The notes under the pieces were generated by a model that ran no database searches, was not told where the DNA came from, and was given only the letters and a program-made list of their open reading frames with translations. Shown here piece by piece: positions 8,129-18,069 of a stretch of DNA of 64,000 nt. The DNA comes from Flavobacterium supellecticarium (GTDB lineage Bacteria > Bacteroidota > Bacteroidia > Flavobacteriales > Flavobacteriaceae). Location: positions 744,001 to 808,000 of the forward strand of contig NZ_SSNZ01000001.1 of assembly GCF_004801375.1 (NCBI RefSeq), read 5' to 3'. The translations under genes were made by a program, and so were the position numbers. Position 1 is the first letter of the stretch. Every line of letters begins with the position of its first letter.

Positions 8129-9124
8129 ATGAAAACAATATTAAACAGACTGATCAATCAGGAAGTGCTGAGCCGTGAAGAAGCCCGGGATGTTCTGGTC
8201 AATATTTCCAACGGCGCGTACAATCCGAGTCAGATCGCCAGCTTTTTAACCGTCTATATGATGCGAAATATTACCATCGATGAACTGGCCGGATTTCGGG
8301 ACGCTTTATTAAGCCTTTGTATCCCGGTCGATTTATCGGCTTACAACACCATTGATCTGTGTGGAACGGGTGGCGACGGAAAAGACACTTTTAATATCTC
8401 GACCCTGGCCTCTTTTATTGTGGCCGGTTCCGGAACAAAAGTGGCTAAACACGGAAACTATGGTGTTTCCTCAATATCCGGTTCCAGTAATGTCATGGAA
8501 AATCTGGGAATCCGTTTTAGTAGTGATACTGGATTTTTACAGCAATGTATCGAAGAAGCCAATATCTGTATTTTACATGCGCCACTATTCCATCCGGCGA
8601 TGAAAAATGTTGGTGGCATCCGAAAGGAACTGGCTGTAAAAACCTTTTTTAATATGTTGGGTCCCATGGTCAATCCATCGTTTCCTAAAAATCAGATAGT
8701 GGGTGTTTTTAATCTGGAACTCGCCCGAATGTATGCCTATTTATACCAGAATACGCCGATTAATTTTACCATTTTAAACAGCCTCGACGGCTATGATGAA
8801 GTATCGCTAACCGGCAATACCAAACTGATTTCCAATCGCAGTGAACAAATACTAAAGCCTGACGATTTTAACGTGAGTCGCCTGGATCCCGACGCTATAA
8901 AAGGTGGAACGACCGTAACCGAATCGGCACAACTTTTCCTGAACATTATTTCCGGAAAAGGTACCGAAGCGCAAAACAATGTGGTTTGTGCCAATGCCGC
9001 GATTGCTCTTGCTACGGTAAATCAAATGAGTATACCGGACGGATTTGCTATGGCTATGGAAAGTTTGCAATCTGGTAAAGCGCTTGAAAAATTAAAAAAA
9101 TTACAACAATTAAGTTCCCGTTAA
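8129..9124 (+). CDS. trpD: Anthranilate phosphoribosyltransferase
   Basis: A 331-aa enzyme that transfers phosphoribosyl from PRPP to anthranilate. The PRPP-binding loop reads CGTGGDGKDTFNIST near residue 76. KHGNYGVSS and the NVGGIRKELAVKTFFNMLGPMVNP region are conserved family blocks. The ATG at 8129 follows an A-rich stretch. The stop is 1 bp before trpC, consistent with translational coupling. Confidence 0.96.
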   Translation: MKTILNRLINQEVLSREEARDVLVNISNGAYNPSQIASFLTVYMMRNITIDELAGFRDALLSLCIPVDLSAYNTIDLCGTGGDGKDTFNISTLASFIVAGSGTKVAKHGNYGVSSISGSSNVMENLGIRFSSDTGFLQQCIEEANICILHAPLFHPAMKNVGGIRKELAVKTFFNMLGPMVNPSFPKNQIVGVFNLELARMYAYLYQNTPINFTILNSLDGYDEVSLTGNTKLISNRSEQILKPDDFNVSRLDPDAIKGGTTVTESAQLFLNIISGKGTEAQNNVVCANAAIALATVNQMSIPDGFAMAMESLQSGKALEKLKKLQQLSSR

Positions 9125-9125
9125 G

Positions 9126-9911
9126 ATGCACATTTTAGATCAAATTATAGCCGACAAGCACAAAGAAGTTGCTTTAAAAAAGAGCCTTATTCCAGAAAAC
9201 CAACTCGAAGCTTCGGTTTTGTTCGACCGCAAAGTGTATTCTTTAAGTCAGCATCTGAAAAATAGTCCGACAGGAATTATCGCCGAACACAAACGTCGTT
9301 CTCCGTCAAAAGCAGTGATCAATACTGCTTATACAGTGGAAGATGTTGTAAAAAGTTACGAAGTAGCCGGAGCCAGTGGTATTTCGGTTTTAACCGATGG
9401 GAAATATTTTGGCGGTTCTTTGGACGATTTAGTACTCGCAAGAGCCTCGGTTAACCTTCCGTTATTGCGAAAAGAGTTTATTATCGATCCTTATCAGATT
9501 CTGGAAGCCAAAGCCTACGGAGCCGATGTGATCCTATTGATTGCGGCTGTTTTGTCACGTACGGAAATCAAAACATTATCCGAATTTGCGCAACAGATTG
9601 GTTTGGAAGTCCTGTTGGAAGTTCACAACGAAATGGAACTTGAAAAAAGTCTGATGCCAAGTCTAAATATGATTGGTGTTAACAATCGAAACCTAAAAAC
9701 GTTTGAAGTAAACCTCGATTATAGCAAGACATTGGCCCATCGGATTCCAGACGATTTTGTAAAAATTTCAGAAAGCGGAATCAGTTCGCCAACAGCGGTA
9801 AAAGACCTTCAGAATTATGGCTATAAAGGTTTTCTGATTGGTGAAAATTTTATGAAAAGTAACGATTTAGGTAATAGCATTAAAAATTTTATAAATCAAT
9901 TAGCTGAATAG
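9126..9911 (+). CDS. trpC: Indole-3-glycerol phosphate synthase
   Basis: A 261-aa single-domain TIM barrel that closes the indole ring from CdRP. Key segments are AEHKRRSPSKA (catalytic lysine region), LRKEFIIDPYQI, LEVHNEMEL, GVNNRNLKTF and SESGI. It is not fused to TrpF as in E. coli; trpF is a separate gene starting 2 bp downstream. Confidence 0.96.
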   Translation: MHILDQIIADKHKEVALKKSLIPENQLEASVLFDRKVYSLSQHLKNSPTGIIAEHKRRSPSKAVINTAYTVEDVVKSYEVAGASGISVLTDGKYFGGSLDDLVLARASVNLPLLRKEFIIDPYQILEAKAYGADVILLIAAVLSRTEIKTLSEFAQQIGLEVLLEVHNEMELEKSLMPSLNMIGVNNRNLKTFEVNLDYSKTLAHRIPDDFVKISESGISSPTAVKDLQNYGYKGFLIGENFMKSNDLGNSIKNFINQLAE

Positions 9912-9913
9912 TC

Positions 9914-10537
9914 ATGGAAAAATCATTTTTAATCAAAATATGCGGCATGAAATATGCGGAAAATATTGCGGCAATAGCGGCCTTACAACCGGACTATATG
10001 GGCTTTATTTTCTATAATAAATCCGCCCGGTTTTATAACGATACCCTTCCGGAAATTCCGAAAACGATAAAAAAAACCGGTGTTTTTGTTAATGCCGATA
10101 GCACAAGCATTCTGGAAACCATCGAACGCTACCAATTACAAGCCGTACAATTACACGGCTTGGAAACACCTGAATTATGTACCGTTATTCGAAAGGAATC
10201 GGATGTAGAAATCATCAAGACTTTTTCGATTGACACCCCTTTCGATTTCCGGAAACTTGATAATTATGAAACCGTTTGCGATTACTATCTGTTTGACACC
10301 AAAGGCAAATTACCCGGCGGAAACGGTTTCCCTTTTGACTGGACACTTTTGGAAAACTATCCCTCCTCAAAACCTTATTTTTTAAGCGGCGGAATAGCAA
10401 TTAATCATATCAATACGATACCAACAACAGGACTAACGCCTTATGCGATAGACATAAACAGCAAATTTGAAACAGCACCCGGCCTAAAAAACATAACGCT
10501 ATGTAAACAGGCTATTGTAACCCTAAAAAACAATTAA
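9914..10537 (+). CDS. trpF: Phosphoribosylanthranilate isomerase
   Basis: A 207-aa TIM-barrel isomerase converting PRA to Cd[13 protein letters not shown] carries the catalytic Cys near the N-terminus. QLHGLE, LFDTKG, LSGGIA and AIDINSKFE (catalytic Asp) follow in order. It is tightly packed, 2 bp after trpC and 1 bp before trpB. Confidence 0.95.
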   Translation: MEKSFLIKICGMKYAENIAAIAALQPDYMGFIFYNKSARFYNDTLPEIPKTIKKTGVFVNADSTSILETIERYQLQAVQLHGLETPELCTVIRKESDVEIIKTFSIDTPFDFRKLDNYETVCDYYLFDTKGKLPGGNGFPFDWTLLENYPSSKPYFLSGGIAINHINTIPTTGLTPYAIDINSKFETAPGLKNITLCKQAIVTLKNN

Positions 10538-10538
10538 A

Positions 10539-11726
10539 ATGAATACCACCTACCACGCAACCGAACAAGGCTATTATGGTGAATTCGGTGGGGCATTTAT
10601 CCCGGAAATGCTCTATCCGAATGTAGAAGAACTGCGGCAACGCTATTTAGCCATCATGGAAGAACCTGCATTTCAGTCGGAATTCCAGGCATTATTAACC
10701 GATTATGTAGGCCGTCCCACACCGCTCTATTTTGCCGAACGCCTTTCGAAAAAATACAACACCCGAATCTATCTGAAACGCGAAGACCTATGCCATACCG
10801 GCGCACATAAGATCAACAACACCATAGGACAGGTTTTATTAGCCAAACGACTGGGTAAAAAACGAATCATAGCCGAAACCGGTGCGGGTCAGCATGGGGT
10901 TGCCACGGCTACCGTTTGTGCCTTAATGGGACTGGAATGTATTGTTTATATGGGTGAAATTGACATCCAGCGGCAGGCGCCAAATGTAGCCCGGATGAAA
11001 ATGCTCGGTGCCGAAGTACGCCCGGCCACTTCCGGTTCGAAAACCCTAAAAGATGCTACGAATGAAGCCATTCGCGACTGGATCAACAATCCTGTTGACA
11101 CCTATTATATCATTGGTTCGGTGGTTGGTCCGCATCCGTATCCGGATATGGTTGCCCGTTTTCAGAGTGTTATTTCAGCCGAAATTCAACCCCAATTGTT
11201 CGAAAAAGAAGGGCGGAAAAATCCGGATTACGTAATCGCCTGCGTAGGCGGTGGTAGTAATGCGGCCGGTGCTTTTTATCATTTTCTGGATGATTCCAAT
11301 GTACAACTTATCGCTGTGGAAGCCGCCGGAAAAGGAATTGATTCCGGAGAAAGTGCCGCGACTTCGACTTTAGGTAAAACCGGTATTATCCACGGAAGCA
11401 AAACCTTATTAATGCAATCCGAAGACGGTCAGATTACCGAACCCTATTCTATTTCGGCCGGATTGGACTATCCTGGTATAGGCCCGTTGCATGCGCATTT
11501 ATTTACAAGTGGTCGCGCCGAATTTGCTGCGGCTACCGATAATGAAGCCATGCAAGCCGGACTGGAACTTTGTAAAACCGAAGGGATCATTCCGGCCATC
11601 GAAAGTGCCCATGCCTTAGCCGTATTGGAACAACGACAATTCGGAACCAACGATATTGTTGTGATCAACCTTTCCGGTCGTGGCGACAAAGACTTAAATA
11701 CCTATATCTCTTATTTCGGATTATAA
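10539..11726 (+). CDS. trpB: Tryptophan synthase beta chain
   Basis: A 395-aa PLP enzyme that condenses indole and serine. The PLP lysine sits in HTGAHKINN (about residue 91). [13 protein letters not shown], the phosphate-binding GGGSNAAG and LSGRGDKD near the C-terminus are all present. Length and motifs fit TrpB1. It is followed after 22 bp by trpA. Confidence 0.97.
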   Translation: MNTTYHATEQGYYGEFGGAFIPEMLYPNVEELRQRYLAIMEEPAFQSEFQALLTDYVGRPTPLYFAERLSKKYNTRIYLKREDLCHTGAHKINNTIGQVLLAKRLGKKRIIAETGAGQHGVATATVCALMGLECIVYMGEIDIQRQAPNVARMKMLGAEVRPATSGSKTLKDATNEAIRDWINNPVDTYYIIGSVVGPHPYPDMVARFQSVISAEIQPQLFEKEGRKNPDYVIACVGGGSNAAGAFYHFLDDSNVQLIAVEAAGKGIDSGESAATSTLGKTGIIHGSKTLLMQSEDGQITEPYSISAGLDYPGIGPLHAHLFTSGRAEFAAATDNEAMQAGLELCKTEGIIPAIESAHALAVLEQRQFGTNDIVVINLSGRGDKDLNTYISYFGL

Positions 11727-11748
11727 ATTGTATAGTAAAAAACAGATT

Positions 11749-12510
11749 ATGAATCGCATCACACAGAAGCTACAGGAAAACAAAAAAATCCTTTCCCTAT
11801 ATTTTACCGCCGGATATCCGGGTTTAAACGACACGGTTCCGATAATCCAATCCCTTGAAACAAGTGGTGTGGATATGATTGAAATCGGTTTACCGTTTAG
11901 CGACCCATTGGCCGACGGACCAACCATTCAGGCGAGTTCGACCGAAGCGTTAGAAAACGGAATGACCACCGAACGTTTGTTTGATCAGTTAAAAGACATT
12001 CGGAAAACAGTTCAGATTCCGTTATTGATCATGGGCTATTTTAACCCGATATTGCAATATGGCCTCGCTAATTTTTGTCGGAAATGTGCCGAAATCGGAA
12101 TCGACGGATTGATCATTCCCGATCTTCCCATTGCTGTTTATGAAACCGATTATCAGACTATTTTTGAGCAAAATGGCTTACTAAATATTTTTCTAATCAC
12201 CCCACAAACATCCGAAGAACGTATCCTACATATCGACAAAATCTCCAGCGGATTTATCTATATGGTGAGTAGCGCGAGTGTCACCGGAAGTCAGAATTCC
12301 TTTGGAAAAGAGCAAGAGAATTACTTTAAAAAGATAGCCGGAATGGATTTAAAAAATCCGCAGATTGTCGGATTTGGAATTGGAAATCGGGAGACGTTTT
12401 TACAGGCAACGCAACATCAAAAAGGTGCGATAATTGGTAGTGCTTTTGTAAATTTTCTAAAAAAGAACCCGATTGAAAGCATTCCGGATTTTATCAAACC
12501 TATAGTTTAA
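11749..12510 (+). CDS. trpA: Tryptophan synthase alpha chain
   Basis: A 253-aa TIM-barrel subunit that cleaves indole-3-glycerol phosphate and channels indole to TrpB. The catalytic Glu lies in MIEIGLPFSDPLADGP and the catalytic Asp in LIIPDLP; FLITPQTSEERI and GFGIGNRET follow. The ATG at 11749 (MNRITQKL) is chosen over an in-frame TTG at 11728, which would add seven atypical residues. It is the last gene of the operon, followed by a terminator at 12605. Confidence 0.96.
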   Translation: MNRITQKLQENKKILSLYFTAGYPGLNDTVPIIQSLETSGVDMIEIGLPFSDPLADGPTIQASSTEALENGMTTERLFDQLKDIRKTVQIPLLIMGYFNPILQYGLANFCRKCAEIGIDGLIIPDLPIAVYETDYQTIFEQNGLLNIFLITPQTSEERILHIDKISSGFIYMVSSASVTGSQNSFGKEQENYFKKIAGMDLKNPQIVGFGIGNRETFLQATQHQKGAIIGSAFVNFLKKNPIESIPDFIKPIV

Positions 12511-12811
12511 ATAAAGAACGCCAAAATACTCATTTAAAAATAGTTAAACTAAAAACATAGATTTTATCTATTACAATAAATTTAGGGTTTTAACGTATAG
12601 AATTGGCAACTTTAGTGTTGCCTTTTTTATTGCATTGGAAGTTTGTAAAAATAGAAAAATAAATCAAATCTACAGCATTTTCAAGGTTCTTTATATTCCC
12701 ATTCAAAATTCAAAATTTAAAATTCATCATTTAAAATAATCGCTATCTTCCCTCTTTTTTCTAGTCTCTTTCTTCTCATTTATTTAAGTTAAAATAACGT
12801 TAAAACAAAAC
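12511..12811. other. Intergenic region after the trp operon
   Basis: Apart from the trp terminator at 12605-12628, this stretch holds no convincing ORF. It contains an AT-rich part (12700-12740) with short reiterations of AAAATTCA/AAATTTAAAA and then the operator/promoter of the downstream tetR gene. Confidence 0.6.
12605..12628 (+). terminator. Terminator of the trp operon
   Basis: GGCAAC-TTTAGT-GTTGCC followed by six T: a 6-bp perfect stem with a U-run, 95 nt after the trpA stop codon. Confidence 0.75.
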
Positions 12812-12848
12812 TAAACAAACGTTTAATTTAAACAAGTGTTTAATTTTG
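12812..12848 (+). promoter_or_regulatory. Promoter and tandem TetR-operator-like repeats
   Basis: Two 16-bp elements, TAAACAAACGTTTAAT (12812-12827) and TAAACAAGTGTTTAAT (12829-12844), differ at two positions and are each imperfect palindromes. The second overlaps the -7 box TAATTTTG (12841-12848). A repressor bound here would block its own promoter and the efflux operon. The likely ligand of these sites is the TetR protein encoded next, an inference from position. Confidence 0.65.
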
Positions 12849-12874
12849 CACCTGCATTTCAAACCTATTATGTG

Positions 12875-13498
12875 ATGTCTGAATTTAATGATAAACAACA
12901 CGAGATTCTGCTGGTTGCAGAACGGTTGTTTTCCGAACATGGTTTTGATGGAACTTCTGTCAGAGACATAGCCAAAGCGGCCAATATAAATGTAGCGATG
13001 ATCTCCTACTATTTTGGCTCAAAAGAAAAACTACTGGAAGCCCTTATTATTGCACGTATAGCCGGTTTACGCCTTCAGATTGAAAACTTACACAAAGAAG
13101 CCCTTTCGCCTTTTGAAAAGATTGACAAACTTATCGAACTGTACATCACCCGTATCAACAAAAACAAAGGGATGTATCAGATCATTCATTTTGAAATCAG
13201 TTCCAAAAAAAGAGAAATCAACTGTGAGTCCTTTAACGAAGTGAAGCGCTACAACCTGGAAGCCTTACGGGACATTATTGAGGAAGGACAGGAAAAAGGT
13301 GTATTTAAACCCAATATTAACATCACCCTGATTCCACCGACTGTAATGGGCACTTTTTTCCATTTCCAGATGAACCGTACGTTTTATACGGAATTATTAG
13401 AACTCGACACCGAGGAAAAATATGATCATTACATTAAAAACGATTTAACAAAGCACATACAAAAAACCATTAAAGCACTTTTAACCTATGAAGAATAG
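12875..13498 (+). CDS. TetR/AcrR-family transcriptional repressor
   Basis: A 207-aa regulator. The N-terminal TetR helix-turn-helix spans about residues 10-55 (HEILLVAERLFSEHGFDGTSVRDIA...NVAMISYYFGSKEKLLEAL); the remainder is the helical ligand-binding domain. The ATG at 12875 (MSEFNDKQ) is preferred over an upstream GTG at 12836, which would lie upstream of the -7 box. The gene overlaps the efflux gene tolC by 11 bp, so it is the first gene of the efflux operon and probably autoregulated through the tandem palindromes upstream. Confidence 0.92.
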   Translation: MSEFNDKQHEILLVAERLFSEHGFDGTSVRDIAKAANINVAMISYYFGSKEKLLEALIIARIAGLRLQIENLHKEALSPFEKIDKLIELYITRINKNKGMYQIIHFEISSKKREINCESFNEVKRYNLEALRDIIEEGQEKGVFKPNINITLIPPTVMGTFFHFQMNRTFYTELLELDTEEKYDHYIKNDLTKHIQKTIKALLTYEE

Positions 13499-14810
13499 TT
13501 CCCTCTGGTTGGGCGCCTTCTTTCTATTTGGTGTTTTCTCTACTGAAGCTCAGGAGAAGAAAATGGCATTGGAAGAAGCCATCCAACTGGCTATGACACA
13601 AAGTACCGAGGCAAAAATGGCCGATACCAAAGTGGCCACCAAAGCATTCGAAATGCAATCGGTAAAAAACCGTCAATACCCCGACTTAAAAGTCAGCGGA
13701 CAATATCAGCGCCTGACCAACGCCGATGTGAACCTGAAAATTGGCGGTGGTGGTGAAGAAGGATCCGGTGCGGCACCAAAGGTAAACCAGCTTATGCTTG
13801 GACAAGCAAGCGCGTCGGTACCCTTGTTTGCCGGATTTAAAATCCAAAACAACATCAAGGTAGCCGAAAACATGTATCAAGCCGAACAATACACGGCTAA
13901 AAACACCAAAGAGCAATTAGCACTTGATGTAGTAAAACTTTATGTAAACCTATATAAAGCACAGGAAAGCACACAATTAATTACCGAAAACATTAAGAGT
14001 GCCGAACAGCGTGTTAAGGATTTTAAAGCAATGGAAACCAATGGCCTTATCGCTCGAAACGATTTACTAAAAGCGCAATTACAGGTATCGAATTATAAAA
14101 TTGCTTTGGAAGACGCGAAGAAAAATGTAAGCACGATTAACTTCCAATTGGTGACTTTATTAAAGTTACCGGAAAGCACACAAATCGTTCCGAATGCCGG
14201 TGTATTTGATAAAAACAACGCTTTAAATGCTACAGCAGAAGATGCGATTAGCGGTCGTAATGATTTGGAAGCGATCCGTTCCCAACAAAAAGCAGCGGAT
14301 GCCAATGTAAAAATCGCTCAGGCCAATTATTATCCGTCCATTACGTTGATGGGGGGTTATATTGCGTTGGATCTTCAGAATGTGATGACCGTTACCAACG
14401 CGATGAACTTTGGTGTTGGTCTTTCGTATGATCTGACTTCCATTTTCAAAAACGGAAAAGAAGTAAAAGCCGCGAAAAGCAAAGCCCACGAAGCAGAACA
14501 GGCTGTCGAAATGATGACCGACCGCGTAAAAGTAGAAAACCAACAGGCAAACGAAAACTACCAACTGGCTTTAAAACAAAACAAAGTATACCAGGAAGCG
14601 GTTGAACAGGCTACCGAAAACTACCGTATTGTAAAAGACAAATACGACAACGGCTTGTCCGATACCAACGATTTACTGGAAGCCGATGTAGAACAATTGC
14701 AATCCAAAATAAATCTGGCTTATTCCAAAGCCAACAGTATCGAAAAATACTATACCGCACTTGCTGCCAGTGGTAAATTAACCTCATCCGTAACACTCAC
14801 CAAAAACTAA
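13488..14810 (+). CDS. TolC-family outer-membrane efflux protein
   Basis: A 440-aa protein with an N-terminal signal peptide ending near EAQ, then two repeats rich in heptad-like Ala/Lys/Gln helices characteristic of the TolC/OEP fold (the alpha-barrel segments around 140-210 and 345-425). It is expected to form the outer-membrane exit duct for the EmrA/EmrB-like pair encoded next. The start codon lies inside the end of tetR; the gap to the membrane-fusion gene is 20 bp. Confidence 0.93.
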   Translation: MKNSSLWLGAFFLFGVFSTEAQEKKMALEEAIQLAMTQSTEAKMADTKVATKAFEMQSVKNRQYPDLKVSGQYQRLTNADVNLKIGGGGEEGSGAAPKVNQLMLGQASASVPLFAGFKIQNNIKVAENMYQAEQYTAKNTKEQLALDVVKLYVNLYKAQESTQLITENIKSAEQRVKDFKAMETNGLIARNDLLKAQLQVSNYKIALEDAKKNVSTINFQLVTLLKLPESTQIVPNAGVFDKNNALNATAEDAISGRNDLEAIRSQQKAADANVKIAQANYYPSITLMGGYIALDLQNVMTVTNAMNFGVGLSYDLTSIFKNGKEVKAAKSKAHEAEQAVEMMTDRVKVENQQANENYQLALKQNKVYQEAVEQATENYRIVKDKYDNGLSDTNDLLEADVEQLQSKINLAYSKANSIEKYYTALAASGKLTSSVTLTKN

Positions 14811-14830
14811 TATTAATTTCTGTAAAGATC

Positions 14831-15910
14831 ATGGAAAAGAAACCATCAAATAAAAAATTCATCATTGTTCTGGGAACCCTGGTTATTCTGGGTTCGGTAT
14901 ACGGAATATTCAAATATATGCACGCTCAGGCTCACGAGGAGACCGATGATGCGCAGATCGAAAAAAACATGAATCCAATTATACCGCGTGTATCGGGATA
15001 TGTAGCGAAAGTATATGTAAAAGACAATGATTTCGTTAAAAAAGGCGACACGCTTTTTGTAATCGACAACAAAGATTATCTGGTACGTGTCGAAGAAGCC
15101 AAAGCGGCTTTAGCCAGTGCTGAAAGCGCTTTTGAAGTGAGCAAAGCCGATGTAAGTGCTTCTGCTGCGAACATATCGATTTCCGATGCAACAATCCAGT
15201 CGAATGTTGGAAATATCGATGCGGCAAAAATCCGTTTGGGACGTGCTCAAAATGACTTCGAGCGTTATGAAAACCTGTATAAAAACCACTCAATTACCAA
15301 ACAGCAATACGAACAGGCTTTAGCAGCCAAACAGGAAGCTGAAAAACAGGTTGAAGTGTTACAACAACAACGTAATGCCAGTGCACACCAACGCGAAGCT
15401 GTGGTTTCCAAAACGAATGTAGCCAACAAACAAACATCGGTAGCTGCGGCCAACATTAAAAAAGCACAGGCTTCGTTAGAGGCAGCCGAATTGAATCTGA
15501 GCTATACTGTAATCACTGCCGCTGTAGACGGTCAGGTATCCAATATCGACATTCAACCGGGACAAATGGTTCAACCGGGACAATCGTTATTCTATATCAT
15601 CAACAATCAGGAAACCTGGGTTGTGGCGAACTTTAAAGAAACGCAGTTAAACAAAATGCGTGAAGGTCAGAAAGTGATCATCGCAGTTGATGCGTATCCG
15701 GATATCAAATTCGAAGGAGAAGTAAATTCCTTTTCACCGGCAACCGGAGCACGTTTTTCCATCCTTCCTCCGGACAATGCAACCGGTAATTTCGTAAAAA
15801 CAATCCAACGTTTACCGGTAAAAATCAAATTAACACCAAACAACGATCCTGAAAAAGTAAAATTATTACGTCCGGGAATGAACGTAGAAGTTGACGTACA
15901 CGTAAAATAA
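14831..15910 (+). CDS. HlyD/EmrA-type membrane fusion protein
   Basis: A 359-aa periplasmic adaptor with one N-terminal membrane helix (about residues 9-27). Biotinyl-lipoyl-like halves flank a long coiled coil (about 90-210): PIIPRVSGYVAKVYVKDNDFVKKGD at the front and VDGQVSNIDIQPGQMVQPGQ at the back. A beta-barrel segment follows. The EmrA-type single-TM architecture fits the following DHA2 permease, with which it is nearly contiguous (1 bp gap). Confidence 0.93.
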   Translation: MEKKPSNKKFIIVLGTLVILGSVYGIFKYMHAQAHEETDDAQIEKNMNPIIPRVSGYVAKVYVKDNDFVKKGDTLFVIDNKDYLVRVEEAKAALASAESAFEVSKADVSASAANISISDATIQSNVGNIDAAKIRLGRAQNDFERYENLYKNHSITKQQYEQALAAKQEAEKQVEVLQQQRNASAHQREAVVSKTNVANKQTSVAAANIKKAQASLEAAELNLSYTVITAAVDGQVSNIDIQPGQMVQPGQSLFYIINNQETWVVANFKETQLNKMREGQKVIIAVDAYPDIKFEGEVNSFSPATGARFSILPPDNATGNFVKTIQRLPVKIKLTPNNDPEKVKLLRPGMNVEVDVHVK

Positions 15911-15911
15911 T

Positions 15912-17495
15912 ATGGAAGCAACCGGAGAAGATAATTTAGTAGAATATGGCTTTCGAAGAGTCATCATCACAATCACCGCGGTACTTTGTGCCTTGCTGGA
16001 GATTGTCGATACTACTATCGTAAACGTAGCCCTAAACGACATGAGAGGTAGTTTAGGGGCTACCCTTACCGATGTTGCCTGGGTGATCACGGCCTATGCG
16101 ATTGCGAACGTAATCGTTATCCCGATGACCAGCTGGTTATCGCAACAATTCGGTCGAAGAAACTATTTTGCAGCCTCCATTATTATCTTTACCGTTTCCT
16201 CTTTTCTTTGTGGTAATGCCTCCAATATATGGGAGTTGGTAGCCTTTCGTTTTATTCAGGGTATGGGTGGTGGTGCCTTATTGGTAACCGCTCAGACGAT
16301 TATTACGGAAAGTTATCCCGCAGCAAAACGAGGAATGGCGCAGGCAATTTATGGTATGGGTGTTATTGTGGGACCTACTTTAGGTCCGCCATTAGGAGGT
16401 TATCTGGTAGATAATTTTTCATGGCCGTATATTTTCTATATCAATATTCCATTGGGAATTATCGCAACAGTATTGACCCTTTCCTTTGTAAAGAGTCCAA
16501 AATATGGTGAAAAATTAAAAGCCAATCAGGTCGATTGGTGGGGCATTGTATTCCTGTCGTCCTTTATCGGTTCCCTACAGTTTGTTTTGGAACACGGACA
16601 ACAAGACGACTGGTTCGCCGATCCGATCATTGTAACCCTTAGTATTGTATCGTTTTTCGGATTATTACTGTTTATCTGGCGACAGTTAACCTATAAATAT
16701 CCGATTGTAAACTTACGTGTATTACAGGATCGAAACCTTCGGGTAGGAACCATTATGTGTTTTATTCTTGGATTCGGGTTATACGGTTCCACGTTTATTA
16801 TCCCGATTTATACGCAGTCTATTTTAGGATGGACCGCAACCGATGCCGGTTTATTGTTGATTCCGAGTTCGATTATGACCGGATTTATGATGCCAATCAT
16901 TGGTCGACTGATTCAGAAAGGCGTACCGCAATCGTATATGGTGGCCACCGGATTCCTGTTGTTCTTTATTTTCACCTTCTGGATGCACAATGTGATCACG
17001 CCGGATACCGGAACCGAACATATGTTCTGGCCGTTAATTCTTAGAGGAGTTGGTTTGGGATTATTATTCGTACCGATTACCACGTTGGCACTGTCGACTT
17101 TAAAAGGGAAAAATATTGGCGAAGGAGCCGCTTTTACCGGGATGATGCGTCAGTTGGGTGGTTCGTTCGGTATTGCGATCATTACGACTTTTATAGCCCG
17201 TTTTACGCAATCACACCGTGTGGATCTGATTGCCAATTTAGATGGATCCAAATTCGAAGTACAACAACGGATTCAGCAATTGCAAATGGGATTTATGTCG
17301 AAAGGATTTAGCAGTAGCGAAGCATTGGACAAAGCGCATAAAGCCATCGAATTGTCCGTTATGAAACAGAGTACAGTCTTATCGTATATGGACGTTTTTA
17401 TGTACCTGGGAATCCTCTTCCTGATCTGTGTACCGTTTGTACTATTGATCAAGAAAGGCTCCGGCGGTAAAGTAGACATGTCGAATGTTCATTAA
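15912..17495 (+). CDS. DHA2-family MFS multidrug efflux permease (EmrB/QacA type)
   Basis: A 527-aa inner-membrane proton-drug antiporter with about 14 hydrophobic segments. It shows DHA2 features: the LEIVDTTIVNVAL helix-1 motif, WLSQQFGRRN loop 2-3, RFIQGMGGGALL, and the antiporter motif GPTLGPPLGGYLVDNFSWPYIFYINIPLG. With the preceding adaptor and TolC protein it would form a tripartite pump. It is the last gene of the operon; a terminator follows at 17526. Confidence 0.94.
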   Translation: MEATGEDNLVEYGFRRVIITITAVLCALLEIVDTTIVNVALNDMRGSLGATLTDVAWVITAYAIANVIVIPMTSWLSQQFGRRNYFAASIIIFTVSSFLCGNASNIWELVAFRFIQGMGGGALLVTAQTIITESYPAAKRGMAQAIYGMGVIVGPTLGPPLGGYLVDNFSWPYIFYINIPLGIIATVLTLSFVKSPKYGEKLKANQVDWWGIVFLSSFIGSLQFVLEHGQQDDWFADPIIVTLSIVSFFGLLLFIWRQLTYKYPIVNLRVLQDRNLRVGTIMCFILGFGLYGSTFIIPIYTQSILGWTATDAGLLLIPSSIMTGFMMPIIGRLIQKGVPQSYMVATGFLLFFIFTFWMHNVITPDTGTEHMFWPLILRGVGLGLLFVPITTLALSTLKGKNIGEGAAFTGMMRQLGGSFGIAIITTFIARFTQSHRVDLIANLDGSKFEVQQRIQQLQMGFMSKGFSSSEALDKAHKAIELSVMKQSTVLSYMDVFMYLGILFLICVPFVLLIKKGSGGKVDMSNVH

Positions 17496-17523
17496 TTTTA
17501 AATAAGGTTATTTAATTTGTTAT

Positions 17524-17555
17524 AAAAACTCCGGAAGTATTTCCGGAGTTTTTTT
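17524..17555 (+). terminator. Terminator of the EmrAB-like efflux operon
   Basis: AAACTCCGGAA-GTAT-TTCCGGAGTTT, an 11-bp perfect stem followed by T residues, 30 bp after the permease stop codon. Confidence 0.85.
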
Positions 17556-17676
17556 ATGGTATTATGCTTGCGTTATAAAAACGTTTTATCCTTTTAATTG
17601 TATTAAAAAATACGTACTTTTACAATACAGCAACTATTTGATTTTAAAATAGTTATTAACCCTAAAAAAACATACC

Positions 17677-18027
17677 ATGGGATTATTCAGCAACTCCGAG
17701 AAGAAAATCATTGAAGAATTCAGCCGGAAAAGTGAAGACCGCTGCAATGATATCGAAAAAGAAATAAACGAACTGTTGGAGGATTTAAAATCCGAATACG
17801 AAGAAAACCGGGGCGTCGTATACGAATTCAAGGATTACGTTACGGAACTCAGTAATAAATTAAGTCCGGAAGATATTAACCGGTTAATGGATTTTTCATT
17901 GCGCCTGAGCCGCATCAAACGCTGTGCTAAAAAGGGGGTTGAAGCGTTACGCGAAATCTCCCGCGATCAGAAAAAAATGACCCGTGAAACCCTACGCGAT
18001 TACGAAGAATATTTCTATATGCATTAA
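17677..18027 (+). CDS. Hypothetical coiled-coil protein
   Basis: A 116-aa, highly charged, helix-forming protein without signal peptide or membrane segment. Glu/Lys/Arg-rich heptads run through most of its length (for example KKIIEEFSRKSEDR and LLEDLKSEYEENRG). It contains two Cys (about residues 24 and 88). I do not recognise the family. It is a stand-alone gene between two terminators, with a start at ATG 17677 after an A-rich stretch. The coding-like composition and the clean flanking signals support a real gene. Confidence 0.7.
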   Translation: MGLFSNSEKKIIEEFSRKSEDRCNDIEKEINELLEDLKSEYEENRGVVYEFKDYVTELSNKLSPEDINRLMDFSLRLSRIKRCAKKGVEALREISRDQKKMTRETLRDYEEYFYMH

Positions 18028-18030
18028 ATA

Positions 18031-18069
18031 AAAAAAGGGGCTGTCTCTAAAATGAGTCAGCCTCTTTTT
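18031..18069. terminator. Bidirectional terminator between convergent genes
   Basis: AAAAAGgGGCTG(T)CTC-TAAAAT-GAG(T)CAGCC(T)CTTTTT: a stem with small bulges, A-run on the left and T-run on the right, so it can serve both the upstream plus-strand gene and the convergent lipoprotein gene, whose stop codon it touches. Confidence 0.7.

Noticed and set aside
12700..12745. Reiterated AAAATTCA/AAATTTAAAA, considered as a CRISPR-like or iteron array
   Set aside because: Units are short, irregular and lack spacers; it looks like ordinary AT-rich simple sequence.
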